From: Clostridium sp. AN503
GTDB taxonomy: Bacteria > Bacillota > Clostridia > Lachnospirales > Lachnospiraceae
Assembly: GCF_040719375.1 (NCBI RefSeq)
Contig: NZ_JBFDTP010000002.1
Coordinates: 2,542,001 to 2,606,000, forward strand
Reading direction: 5' to 3'
Length of the DNA: 64,000 nt
Part shown: positions 45,859 to 54,082 of the stretch, piece by piece
How the letters are laid out: each line of letters starts with the position of its first letter
Position numbering within the stretch: position 1 is the stretch's first letter
Translations under genes and position numbers: made by a program
The notes under the pieces: model-generated
The model's input: only the letters and a program-made list of their open reading frames with translations
Database searches by the model: none
Told to the model about the DNA's origin: nothing

Positions 45859-47382
45859 CTATGCTTGTCCCTTAAATCCTACACTTATCAAAAACCGTCC
45901 AAACCCGGCTCTGCCCTCAGGCGTACATTTATATACCCCGGCATCCTCCAGCACACGGGCAAACACGCGGCCCACCTCGTCCTGCAGGATCCCTTCTATA
46001 TTTTCGGCAGTGATCTCACCATACCGGGGCATAAACTCCTCTACCCAGTCGGCATGCTTTTCCAGCATCTCATTGCTGCGGATATCCTTCCCCGCCACGA
46101 TGTACTCACCCAGAAGCGCCAGCTCATCCTTTAACCGGGAAGGCAGCACCGCCAGCCCCATCACTTCGATCAGGCCGATATTCTCCTTTTTGATGTGATG
46201 CAGCTCCTGATGAGGATGGTAAACGCCCAGCGGAAATTCCTCCGTGGTGATATTGTTGCGCAGCACCAGATCCAGCTCGTACTTATCGCTGCTTTTCCTG
46301 GCGATCGGCGTGATCGTATTGTGCGGCTCCCCATCGGTCTCAGCGTACACAAAGGACGCCTCGTCCGTATAGCCTCTCCACGCCGCAAGAACCCTATCGC
46401 CAAGATCGATCAACCGGTCCGGATCCTCCCCCCGCAGGCGCAGGACCGACATGGGCCAGTGGACAATCCCGGCCTCCACATCCTCAAAGCCCGGCATCAC
46501 ATAGGCCTTCGCTATCGGCGCCTTCGCCATGGCAAAGGTATAGTGTCCGCCCTGGAAATGGTCATGGCTTAAGATAGAGCCTCCCACGATCGGCAGGTCC
46601 GCATTGGAACCCAGGAAATAATGAGGAAACTGTTTCACAAAATCAAACAGCTTCACAAACGCCGCCCGCTCGATCTTCATCGGCGTATGCTGTCCGTTAA
46701 ATACGATACAATGCTCATTGTAATATACATACGGAGAATACTGGAATCCCCAGCTGCTGTCATTGACCGTAATGCGGATGATCCGGTGATTATTCCGCGC
46801 CGGATGGTTCAGACGCCCGGCATAACCCTCATTCTCCATACAGAGAAGGCACTTGGGATATCCGCTCTGCTTCGCCAGCTTGGCCGCCGCGATCGCCTTT
46901 GGATCCTTCTCCGGCTTTGACAGATTGATGGTAATATCCAGATCCCCGTAAGGTGTGCTGGTCACCCACTTTTTATCCTTACACACCCGGTAACGGCGGA
47001 TGTAATCCGAATCCTGGCTCAACTTATAAAAATAATCCGTGGCCGCTTCCGCTCCCTGAGCCTCATACAGCCCCCAGAACTTTGCCGCCACCTCAGAAGG
47101 ACGCGGCATCAGGCAGTTCATCAGCTTCGTGTCGAACAGATCCCGGTATCCGATACTGTCCTCAATGATCCCCTGCTCACAGGCGAAGTCCAGAAGCTCC
47201 TTTAAGATGTCTTCCAGGCTCTCCACCTGATCCACCTCTGAAAAATCCTGCTCCGGTTCCTCATACTCCTCCAGATGCAGAGCCTCCAGGATCTGATTGG
47301 CCGCGTAAATCTCATCCGTCTTCTCAATCAGACCTGTCTGCAGACCATACTGTACCAGTTTTTTAATCGCTTCGTTTACCAT
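45859..47382 (-). CDS. galT: UDP-glucose-hexose-1-phosphate uridylyltransferase (class II GalT)
   Basis: ATG 47382 follows GGAGG by six bases (507 residues); the longer frame has no site. Length and sequence match the Firmicutes-type GalT, which is unrelated in length to the E. coli enzyme. The catalytic region is GGSILSHDHFQGG near residue 280, and NHPARNNHRII resembles the nucleotide-binding segment. It exchanges UMP between UDP-glucose and galactose-1-phosphate in the Leloir pathway. galK and galE are not adjacent in this window, so galactose use may be encoded elsewhere. Confidence 0.94.
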   Translation of the reverse strand: MVNEAIKKLVQYGLQTGLIEKTDEIYAANQILEALHLEEYEEPEQDFSEVDQVESLEDILKELLDFACEQGIIEDSIGYRDLFDTKLMNCLMPRPSEVAAKFWGLYEAQGAEAATDYFYKLSQDSDYIRRYRVCKDKKWVTSTPYGDLDITINLSKPEKDPKAIAAAKLAKQSGYPKCLLCMENEGYAGRLNHPARNNHRIIRITVNDSSWGFQYSPYVYYNEHCIVFNGQHTPMKIERAAFVKLFDFVKQFPHYFLGSNADLPIVGGSILSHDHFQGGHYTFAMAKAPIAKAYVMPGFEDVEAGIVHWPMSVLRLRGEDPDRLIDLGDRVLAAWRGYTDEASFVYAETDGEPHNTITPIARKSSDKYELDLVLRNNITTEEFPLGVYHPHQELHHIKKENIGLIEVMGLAVLPSRLKDELALLGEYIVAGKDIRSNEMLEKHADWVEEFMPRYGEITAENIEGILQDEVGRVFARVLEDAGVYKCTPEGRAGFGRFLISVGFKGQA

Positions 47383-47489
47383 GCTCAACCTCCCGTTTTT
47401 ATTCCAATCTCTTTTTAAGTATACACCCCTGATTTTCAAAAAACCATAGAATATCCTTTGATTTTCTATCAAATTCATATATTCCGGGA

Positions 47490-48047
47490 TCATATATTCC
47501 GGAGGACCGGAGCGATCCGATCCACGATCATGCCGCCCAGGATCCCGATCACGCCGCCGGTTATCACTCCAGCCACCATCAGCACCGGAAGATAAGAAAA
47601 TACACCGCCGGTCCCGGTCACGTACATAGCCACCGTGAGCTGTCCAATGTTATGAAAAATGCCGCCCAGGATACTGACCCCGGCTTTTGAGAACCAGCCA
47701 CTCTTTTTTGCCAGCACCATGACCACCAGGCTGAAGGCCCCTCCTGCCAGGGAATACATCATACTGGCAGGGTTGCTGAAGGTGAATCCCACCAGCACGA
47801 TCCGTACCAGGGACACCGCCACCGTTCCTACAATGCCAACCGTATATAGCCCAACCACATTCACCAGATTCGCCAGCCCCAGCTTCACGCCAGGCACCGG
47901 TACCGGCATGGGGATCAATGCCTCAATATAACTGAATATAAATGCCAGCGCGATCAAAAGACCATACAGTGCAACACTCTTAGCCCTGTTATGTCCGGCT
48001 GGATGGCTCCTGCCGGCTGCCCGGCCGCCCTTATGTTTTCTCTCCAT
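47490..48047 (-). CDS. Gx transporter family / Hpre_diP_synt_I membrane protein
   Basis: This 185-residue protein has about five hydrophobic segments, with IEALIPMPVPVPGVKLGLANLVNVV near residue 45 (partly quoted: PVPGVKLGLANL). That proline-glycine signature is typical of the family once named heptaprenyl diphosphate synthase component I, which also resembles ECF S-components. Divergent from it is a NusG_II gene. The same pair occurs in Listeria-type extracellular electron transfer loci as EetB/EetA (my recollection). The basic N-terminal tail is unusual. Confidence 0.8.
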   Translation of the reverse strand: MERKHKGGRAAGRSHPAGHNRAKSVALYGLLIALAFIFSYIEALIPMPVPVPGVKLGLANLVNVVGLYTVGIVGTVAVSLVRIVLVGFTFSNPASMMYSLAGGAFSLVVMVLAKKSGWFSKAGVSILGGIFHNIGQLTVAMYVTGTGGVFSYLPVLMVAGVITGGVIGILGGMIVDRIAPVLRNI

Positions 48048-48083
48048 AAATAAACTGCATTATCTCCTTCCAACGGTTGCAAA

Positions 48084-48112
48084 TTGACATCACACCGTAT
48101 CTGTGTTATAGT
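48084..48112 (+). promoter_or_regulatory. Promoter of the NusG_II gene
   Basis: TTGACA (48084-48089) and TATAGT (48107-48112) are 17 bases apart, a near-consensus sigma-A promoter. A hairpin AGAGTC/GACTCT lies just downstream of the expected start. Confidence 0.8.
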
Positions 48113-48193
48113 TTCAAACATTGAGAGTCCCGTCCACGAGACTCTGATTTTAAGTATACCATTTAAACTGTGTTTTAGAAAGAGGTTATTCCC

Positions 48194-48544
48194 ATGCTCA
48201 AACAAAAAAAAGACCTGCTGCTGATAGCCATTGTACTGGTTATCGCAGCAGGAGGATTCCTGGTTAACTATATGATCCACAAAAAGCCGGCAGCCACCGT
48301 GGAAGTCACGGTAGACGGACAAACCGTCGTCACCTTCGACTTGACAAAAGATACCGACACCGTCATAGACGGCTACAACGGCGGCACCAACCACCTGATC
48401 ATCCAGGACGGCGTGGTCTGGATCAGCGAAGCTTCCTGTCCGGACAAGGTCTGCATCCACCAGGGGCGCATCACCATGAACGGCGAGCTGATCGTCTGCC
48501 TGCCAAACCGTATGATCGCCAAGATTGTCGCGCCGGAGGAATAG
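48194..48544 (+). CDS. NusG domain II-containing (EetA-like) membrane protein
   Basis: The 116 residues have one N-terminal membrane helix (DLLLIAIVLVIAAGGFLVNYM) and an outside beta domain with ISEASCPDKVCIHQGRI, the two-cysteine signature of PF07009 proteins. AGAGG precedes the ATG. Despite the name it is not transcription factor NusG. It is divergent from the Gx gene. The pair together with ApbE suggests a flavin or membrane redox function. Confidence 0.85.
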   Translation: MLKQKKDLLLIAIVLVIAAGGFLVNYMIHKKPAATVEVTVDGQTVVTFDLTKDTDTVIDGYNGGTNHLIIQDGVVWISEASCPDKVCIHQGRITMNGELIVCLPNRMIAKIVAPEE

Positions 48545-48552
48545 GCTTTTGC

Positions 48553-50283
48553 CTATTCCTGCGACTTCCATTTGAAGTTGGGGATCACATCGCTCCATTT
48601 CTGGATCCCGATGATCTCTTTTGCAAATTCCGTATTCTCCAACGTTGTTTTCCTGTTGTCGATATTCTTATAAACCGACCATGCCTTTTTCCTCATAGTA
48701 GGAATGATCTCATTGGGCCGGGTCATATCACAGTGCCACAATCCAAACATCAGGGACGAATTCACCTCCAGCGGTGCATCCACCTGTCTGCTCATAATAA
48801 ATGCATCGATATAGGGGTTGCTGTCCGCAATATAATACGCATAAGCGATGGCCGCTGCCTGAAGATCATTGTTCTCGCCCCGTGTCAGGCTCTTAGAAGT
48901 AAAGCCCTGCTCTGAAAGAATGATATGACGCACCTCCCCTTTGGGATTCCTCATATTGCCGTTCTGCATATAATCCGTCAGCACGCTCAAATTCTTTAAA
49001 TTCACCACTGGAGAACCAGCATCATAGGTGATCAGCCCGGTCTGGTCGTCATCCCAGAACTCCGGCTCCGTCATGGGAATGGAATATGGATGGTACGCCA
49101 GTCCCCAGTCCATAGGACCGCCCGCTCCCGTCATATCCGCAAACCGGTCGATAATATCCTTTGCATTGTACTTATTCTTTCCATTTGCATCATGATTCCA
49201 GTTATAATCAGTTGAAAAATACAACCGGTCATTCTGGTTCGTACTCTTGATCGCCGTGTAGAACACCCGGAATGCCCGCTCATACTCATGGACATACTGG
49301 TCAATGGGCATATCACCCATATAATTCCACTGCTGGTTGTTGATCTCATTTCCAATGATCCAGTTAGATACCTTCCCATAAGGAGAACGCAGGCTGCTGT
49401 ACCGGTCCGCCAAAAACGATGCGATCGCCTTGATCGTCTCATATCCTTCCTGTGTGGACGCATTAAACCCATAATAGAACACCTGGTTCTCCGGCTGCTT
49501 CGTCACACCCGGATATACCAGCTGCGGCGTACTGTCATTCCAGCCATTTAAGATCACTGCCGTCACCGTCATGCTCTTTTCCGACATCTTGCGGATCGTG
49601 CTGTCATACTGTTCCATCAAAGCCTTGTTAAAGCTGTAGGTCTTCCCGTCATACTCATAATTGATCCCTTCTCCCAGAATATGATGGAACGGAATATTGA
49701 CGATCACATGATTGACGCCCAGTTCAAACGCATCCGCCACCATGCTGTCCGTATTCTCGATCAAAAGCCCCTTCTTGGTCTGAGCGTTCTTATACGGGTC
49801 CGTATGCTTCGCAACCGCCTCCGGGTTCGTCACATAAGCCGTATTACTCACCTTCGTATACTTCTGCCCGTCAAACACAGCCACTACAAACTTGGAATAC
49901 AGCCGGTCTTCTGCCGTACCCAGATTCAGAGGCACATCAAACGACAGGGCATCCCCCTTGGTGATCCAAGCCAGATAATCCGTCCTGTCCCCGATCTCAT
50001 CCTCATATGGCTGCAGTTCAAACAGATACAGATAATTGTCATAAAAAGCCGGGTCCGACCATGTCCCCTCCATCTGCCCGCGGATAGCGATCTGATTCCC
50101 GCCCTCTATCCCGCAGGTCAGAATATGCGCAAACTCCGTCGGCGCCGGAGTCGCCGGAGCTGTACTCTCTGCCGCCGCGCTCTCCGTAACAGTATCCGCA
50201 AAAGCCTCTATACTCCCCATCCCCATCACCGCTGCCAATACCACCGCCGCCAGCCTTCCGATGTGGCCTCTCTTCATTACCAT
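48553..50283 (-). CDS. Secreted glycosidase-like protein (DUF5722 type)
   Basis: I start at ATG 50283, nine bases after AGGAGG (576 residues). A signal peptide (MKRGHIGRLAAVVLAAVMGMG) is followed by a Ser/Ala/Thr-rich spacer, then a small beta domain and a TIM-barrel-like domain. Candidate catalytic acids are in WIIGNEINNQ near residue 330 and ILSEQGFTS near 470, the Asn-Glu and Glu pair of clan A hydrolases. That places it close to GH39/DUF5722 proteins. The substrate is unknown. It has its own promoter and is flanked by the NusG_II gene (convergent) and a long palindrome. Confidence 0.8.
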   Translation of the reverse strand: MVMKRGHIGRLAAVVLAAVMGMGSIEAFADTVTESAAAESTAPATPAPTEFAHILTCGIEGGNQIAIRGQMEGTWSDPAFYDNYLYLFELQPYEDEIGDRTDYLAWITKGDALSFDVPLNLGTAEDRLYSKFVVAVFDGQKYTKVSNTAYVTNPEAVAKHTDPYKNAQTKKGLLIENTDSMVADAFELGVNHVIVNIPFHHILGEGINYEYDGKTYSFNKALMEQYDSTIRKMSEKSMTVTAVILNGWNDSTPQLVYPGVTKQPENQVFYYGFNASTQEGYETIKAIASFLADRYSSLRSPYGKVSNWIIGNEINNQQWNYMGDMPIDQYVHEYERAFRVFYTAIKSTNQNDRLYFSTDYNWNHDANGKNKYNAKDIIDRFADMTGAGGPMDWGLAYHPYSIPMTEPEFWDDDQTGLITYDAGSPVVNLKNLSVLTDYMQNGNMRNPKGEVRHIILSEQGFTSKSLTRGENNDLQAAAIAYAYYIADSNPYIDAFIMSRQVDAPLEVNSSLMFGLWHCDMTRPNEIIPTMRKKAWSVYKNIDNRKTTLENTEFAKEIIGIQKWSDVIPNFKWKSQE

Positions 50284-50317
50284 ATATTGTCTCCTCCTTA
50301 AGATGTAAGTCTTCCCT

Positions 50318-50345
50318 ATTATACCCAATCCCCCCTCAAATACAA
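50318..50345 (-). promoter_or_regulatory. Promoter of the DUF5722 gene
   Basis: On minus, TTGTAT (50345-50340) and TATAAT (50323-50318) are 16 bases apart, ahead of AGGAGG. Confidence 0.6.
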
Positions 50346-50405
50346 GTCCCCGCCGCCTTACGTTGTCTTACATTTTCCTTAAACCATATCATTCCTCACG
50401 CAGCC

Positions 50406-50706
50406 AGTACACAGCAGCAACACAGCCTGGGCGGGTGGGGGAACGGTGGAAAACCCTGTCGGCGATCTGTGAAGGAGTGTTAGAACCGGTTACTAAAAAA
50501 CGGCTCCAATCAGGGCCGAGCACGGGACCACAAGTCCCGCGCGCAGTGGTCACCTGAACAAGACCCGCATCAAGCGGGGGTTGCGAATGTGACCATTGCC
50601 CTGATTGGAGCCGTTTTTTCAGTTACCGGTTCTTCACTCCGGAGCCGTGAGCCGACGGGGTTTTCCACCGTTCCCCCGCCCGCCCAGGTCTGCGTCGCTG
50701 CGTACT
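50406..50706. repeat. 301-bp near-perfect palindrome downstream of metK
   Basis: The left arm from 50406 and the right arm ending 50706 are reverse complements over about 110 bases each. They include exact blocks around CCTGGGCGGG, GGGGAACGGTGGAAAACC, GAACCGGT and a 22-bp stem starting AAAAAACGGCTCCAATCAGG. The tip carries nested stems TGGTCAC/GTGACCA, CGGGAC/GTCCCG and CCCGC/GCGGG. No gene fits. The A/T-flanked inner stem may terminate metK. Its size suggests a structured or mobile palindromic element. Confidence 0.85.
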
Positions 50707-50715
50707 TCTGCCAAA

Positions 50716-51903
50716 TCAAAGATATCTTTTCAATACCTCAACTTTATCCATTTTCTCCCACGGCAATTCCAGATCAGTCCTCCCGAAATGTCCATACGCC
50801 GCAGTCTGTTTATAGATCGGACGCCGCAGATCCAGCATCTTTATGATCCCCGCCGGTCTTAAATCAAAGTTCTCGCGGATGATCTCCACCAGCCTTTCAT
50901 TCCCCAACTTCCCGGTTCCAAAGGTATCCACCATGATCGAGGTCGGATGCGCCACGCCGATCGCATAGGACAGCTGGATCTCACACTTGTCAGCCAGACC
51001 CGCCGCCACGATATTCTTTGCCACATAACGGGCAGCATAAGCCGCAGACCGGTCTACCTTTGTGCAGTCCTTCCCGGAGAACGCGCCGCCGCCGTGACGG
51101 GCATATCCGCCGTAGGTATCCACAATGATCTTCCGTCCGGTCAGGCCGCTGTCACCATGTGGCCCGCCGATCACAAAACGCCCCGTAGGATTGATAAAGA
51201 ACTTGGTCTCACCGTCCACCATATCCTCCGGCAGGATCACATCAAAAACATGCTTTTTAATATCCTCATGGATCTGCTCCTGGGTCACATTCTCATCATG
51301 CTGAGTGGACAGAACCACTGCATCCAGACGGACCGGTCTGCCTTCAGCGTCATATTCTACCGTAACCTGGGTCTTTCCATCGGGACGCAGATAAGGCAGA
51401 GTGCCGTCCTTGCGCACCTTCGTCAGCTGACGTGCCAGCTTATGCGCCAGAGCGATCGGATACGGCATATACTCCTCCGTCTCATTGCTGGCAAATCCGA
51501 ACATCATACCCTGGTCTCCCGCCCCAATGGCATCCAGCGCATCGTCGTCCATGGTATTCTCCTTCGCCTCCAGCGCCTTGTCCACGCCCAGCGCAATATC
51601 AGAAGACTGCTCGTCCAACGCCACGATCACACCGCAGGTATCACAGTCAAAGCCGTATTTGGCACGGTCATATCCAATCTCGCGGACCGTTTCACGCACC
51701 AGCTTCTGGATATCCACATATGCATTGGTCGTGATCTCACCCATGACCATCACAAGGCCGGTGGTAACACAGGTCTCACATGCCACACGGCTCATCGGGT
51801 CTTTTTCCATCAGCGCATCCAGGATCGCATCGGAAATAGCGTCGCACATCTTGTCCGGATGTCCTTCGGTTACAGACTCAGAAGTAAATAATAATTTCTC
51901 CAC
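50716..51903 (-). CDS. metK: S-adenosylmethionine synthetase MetK
   Basis: The 395 residues start at GTG 51903, seven bases after AGGAGG. Motifs include FTSESVTEGHPDKMCDAISD, GAGDQGMMFGFA (the hexapeptide region), FFINPTGRFVIGGPHGDSGLTGRKI (partly quoted: GGPHGDSGLTGRKI) and GGGAFSGKDCTKVDRSAAY. It makes SAM from methionine and ATP as a tetramer. Expression is under the SAM riboswitch just upstream, so SAM feeds back on its own synthesis. The stop is ten bases from the end of the palindrome. Confidence 0.97.
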   Translation of the reverse strand: MEKLLFTSESVTEGHPDKMCDAISDAILDALMEKDPMSRVACETCVTTGLVMVMGEITTNAYVDIQKLVRETVREIGYDRAKYGFDCDTCGVIVALDEQSSDIALGVDKALEAKENTMDDDALDAIGAGDQGMMFGFASNETEEYMPYPIALAHKLARQLTKVRKDGTLPYLRPDGKTQVTVEYDAEGRPVRLDAVVLSTQHDENVTQEQIHEDIKKHVFDVILPEDMVDGETKFFINPTGRFVIGGPHGDSGLTGRKIIVDTYGGYARHGGGAFSGKDCTKVDRSAAYAARYVAKNIVAAGLADKCEIQLSYAIGVAHPTSIMVDTFGTGKLGNERLVEIIRENFDLRPAGIIKMLDLRRPIYKQTAAYGHFGRTDLELPWEKMDKVEVLKRYL

Positions 51904-51938
51904 TTTAAATCCTCCTTCATTTCAAAACAAAAGAAAAG

Positions 51939-51970
51939 CCCGTAGCAATCATACTGCGGACTTGATCTAT
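51939..51970 (-). terminator. Riboswitch-controlled terminator before metK
   Basis: On minus, AGTCCGCAG and GCTACGGGCT pair (one mismatch, one G-U), followed by TTTTCTTTTG. It is the expression platform of the S-box. Confidence 0.8.
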
Positions 51971-51984
51971 TCACTATATCAAAT

Positions 51985-52127
51985 CCTCTTATTGCTCGAT
52001 TTCTCGCTCAGGTTGGCACCTTCCGCCCGCTCCTGCCGACCTGGTATCGCACCAGGCACGCTGCATTCCGCTCGGGGTTGCCGTGACTTCACAGATCCTT
52101 TGTATCTCCATCACTCTGAATAAGGGA
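51985..52127 (-). promoter_or_regulatory. SAM-I (S-box) riboswitch
   Basis: On minus, P1 forms from CTTATT (52119-52124) and AATAAG (51988-51993). The conserved core is present: CAGAG...GATGGAGA, GAAGTCACGGCAACC, and GGTGCCAACC late in the element, then GAGCGAGA. It lies between a consensus promoter and the terminator upstream of metK. SAM binding is expected to favour termination. Confidence 0.9.
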
Positions 52128-52168
52128 TTACGCACTTTTCAATTGTTGGTTCTATCGTTGCATGAAAT

Positions 52169-52197
52169 ATACTAACAGATAACCCAAAACCTGTCAA
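52169..52197 (-). promoter_or_regulatory. metK promoter
   Basis: On minus, TTGACA (52197-52192) and TAGTAT (52174-52169) are 17 bases apart, giving a start near 52162 and including the S-box in the leader. Confidence 0.82.
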
Positions 52198-52294
52198 GAA
52201 AAATATACCTTGGGTTTCCCCGAATATCCATAACGAATTGCCGGAATACTAATGCAGAAACCCAAGAAATCTATGATTGAAACGGAGGACTCCC

Positions 52295-52687
52295 ATGCAA
52301 AATGAACCTTTATTTTTGACGGATAAGGAACGAACCACCATCATTGAAGTGATCTGCGGCTCCGCAAACGCCGCTCTCCCCGACTGTTTTAAGCCTTTTG
52401 AGCCTTTGACTCCCAATATCTCCGAAGGAGCTGCCGAAAAGCATCTCCCGGTGATCGAGACAGACGGCACCCACGTGACGGTCAAAGTAGGAAGCAATTT
52501 CCATCCCATGACGGAGGAGCACAGCATCGACTGGGTGTGCCTGGTGACCAAAGCCGGCTGTGTACAGAGGATCCATTTAAGCCCGGACTGTGAGCCTGTG
52601 GCTCATTTTTCCATCGAAAAAGGGGATCAGCCGAAGGCAGCCTATGCTTACTGCAATCTCCACGGCTTCTGGAAAACCGAGGCGTAG
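52295..52687 (+). CDS. Superoxide reductase (neelaredoxin/desulfoferrodoxin family)
   Basis: ATG 52295 is six bases after CGGAGG (130 residues). It has the iron-centre II ligands: AEKHLPVIE (His, with the catalytic Lys just before), NFHPMTEEHSIDWV (two His), and YCNLHGFW (Cys and His). It reduces superoxide to peroxide without making oxygen, a defence typical of anaerobes. The N-terminal 40 residues lack the four-Cys desulforedoxin domain, so it is a one-iron type. It is monocistronic and ends at a strong terminator. Confidence 0.9.
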   Translation: MQNEPLFLTDKERTTIIEVICGSANAALPDCFKPFEPLTPNISEGAAEKHLPVIETDGTHVTVKVGSNFHPMTEEHSIDWVCLVTKAGCVQRIHLSPDCEPVAHFSIEKGDQPKAAYAYCNLHGFWKTEA

Positions 52688-52731
52688 AGAGGGATGCGGG
52701 CTTAAGAACATGCATCCGCCGGACGTGCTTA

Positions 52732-52778
52732 CAAAATGAAACAGCGTATATTTTGAAAATATACGCTGTTTCATTTTG
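52732..52778. terminator. Bidirectional terminator after the superoxide reductase
   Basis: AAAATGAAACAGCGTATATT and its complement form a stem of about 22 bp with a two-base tip, between convergent genes. Confidence 0.9.
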
Positions 52779-52815
52779 TCATATCTGCGTTAAATCAAAT
52801 CCACATCCCATCTGC

Positions 52816-53829
52816 TTACTGGATCCACACTCCGTTTGCATCCACCCAGTAACCATCCGGTGTCCTGGTGTTGGTCAGCATCGCGCCGCTGTTGGTATCA
52901 CAGTAGTACCAGGCATTGCCGGACTGGATCCACCCGGTCCGCATATAACCCACGCTGTCAAAGCAATACCAGATGCCGCCAATCTGCAGCCAGCCGTTCG
53001 TCGGATAGGAACCATTCGCGTAACGGTACCACCAGCCCACATTGTCCTTGATCCACTGTGCAGTGGAGGTTCCCGGGGTTGAACTGGTGTTGGTGCTGTT
53101 ATAGTCATTGCTCTTATAATTGTAGGTGCCGGACTGAATCTTGGAAAGCAGCTCATCATCTACATAAAGGTAATCAGACTCGTACCACTCGCCCTTTTTG
53201 TTGTTATTATTCACAACACGGACCTTGAAATAATACTCGCCGGTCCTTGTGATCCTGGAAGCGAAATTGTAATATCTGTTGGTGGTCGTCACCGACTCTC
53301 CCACGGAACTGCTGCCCCGGTACAAACGCACCTGATAGTTCTTGGCGCCATCCGTTTTCTCCCACTGAGCAATGGGTGTGGTCTCTTCCTCCCAGTAAAC
53401 CTCGTCGATCTCCAGGCTTCCTTCCAGCGCGTCCAGCGTCAGCTTCACGATCAGGGTGGAACTGCTGTCCTCCCTGCGGGAGCCAGTGTAGCTGGCGTCA
53501 TCGCCTCTCAGCTTCACCTTGCTGGAACTCATGGAATCAAAATAGTAATCAGAGTCCGCCTCAAGGGTCACTTCTATCTTCGGCTTATCTCCGGCGGTCC
53601 ATTCACCGTCATCGTTCACAACTTCAACATCCGTCACGCGGTAGTTGCTGCCTTCTGTAGTTACAGACACGTCACCGCTGTCCTCTCCCGGCTGGATATC
53701 AGAGTCCACCGTCAGCTCAATTTTGCTGATCTTGGTCCTCTCCTCTTTCGCCATCGCCGATCCGGCAAATGCAGCCGTCATCAGGCCTGCACACATCGCA
53801 AGCGCCAATCCTTTTCTCCATAACTTCAT
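52816..53829 (-). CDS. Secreted protein with C-terminal cell-wall-binding repeats
   Basis: The 337 residues begin with a signal peptide (LALAMCAGLMTAAFAGSAMA). Two beta-sandwich-like regions follow at about 30-230 (SRREDSSSTLIVKL; YYFKVRVVNNNN). The last 80 residues contain choline/glucan-binding-type repeats, GWWYRYANGSYPTNGWLQIGG, IWYCFDSVGYMRTGWIQSG and AWYYCDTNSGAML, which bind wall teichoic acid or glucan. It has no catalytic domain that I recognise. It would sit noncovalently on the cell wall. Partner unknown. Confidence 0.85.
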   Translation of the reverse strand: MKLWRKGLALAMCAGLMTAAFAGSAMAKEERTKISKIELTVDSDIQPGEDSGDVSVTTEGSNYRVTDVEVVNDDGEWTAGDKPKIEVTLEADSDYYFDSMSSSKVKLRGDDASYTGSRREDSSSTLIVKLTLDALEGSLEIDEVYWEEETTPIAQWEKTDGAKNYQVRLYRGSSSVGESVTTTNRYYNFASRITRTGEYYFKVRVVNNNNKKGEWYESDYLYVDDELLSKIQSGTYNYKSNDYNSTNTSSTPGTSTAQWIKDNVGWWYRYANGSYPTNGWLQIGGIWYCFDSVGYMRTGWIQSGNAWYYCDTNSGAMLTNTRTPDGYWVDANGVWIQ

Positions 53830-53975
53830 ATTCTTCTCCTCCTTTGATTCAAACCACCTGTTTTCTTTTTACGTTAACAGAAGCTTTTATTCTATAATAA
53901 CATATTATCTGGAAATCGTGTCTAAAATATGGCCAGTTTTTAACAATTTGCTTACAGAAAGAATACGAATAATTT

Positions 53976-54030
53976 AAAAGGGTTGTTTCTCACCAGCAGC
54001 CAACACCACCTGTTAAAAAACAACCCTTTG
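53976..54030 (-). terminator. murA terminator
   Basis: On minus, AAAGGGTTGTTT and AAACAACCCTTTT form a 12-bp stem with a long loop, about 50 bases after murA. Confidence 0.72.
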
Positions 54031-54082
54031 ATTCTCCATTTTCATCTGATTGGAAAAAGCCCTGCTAAAAGCAGTCTCAAAC

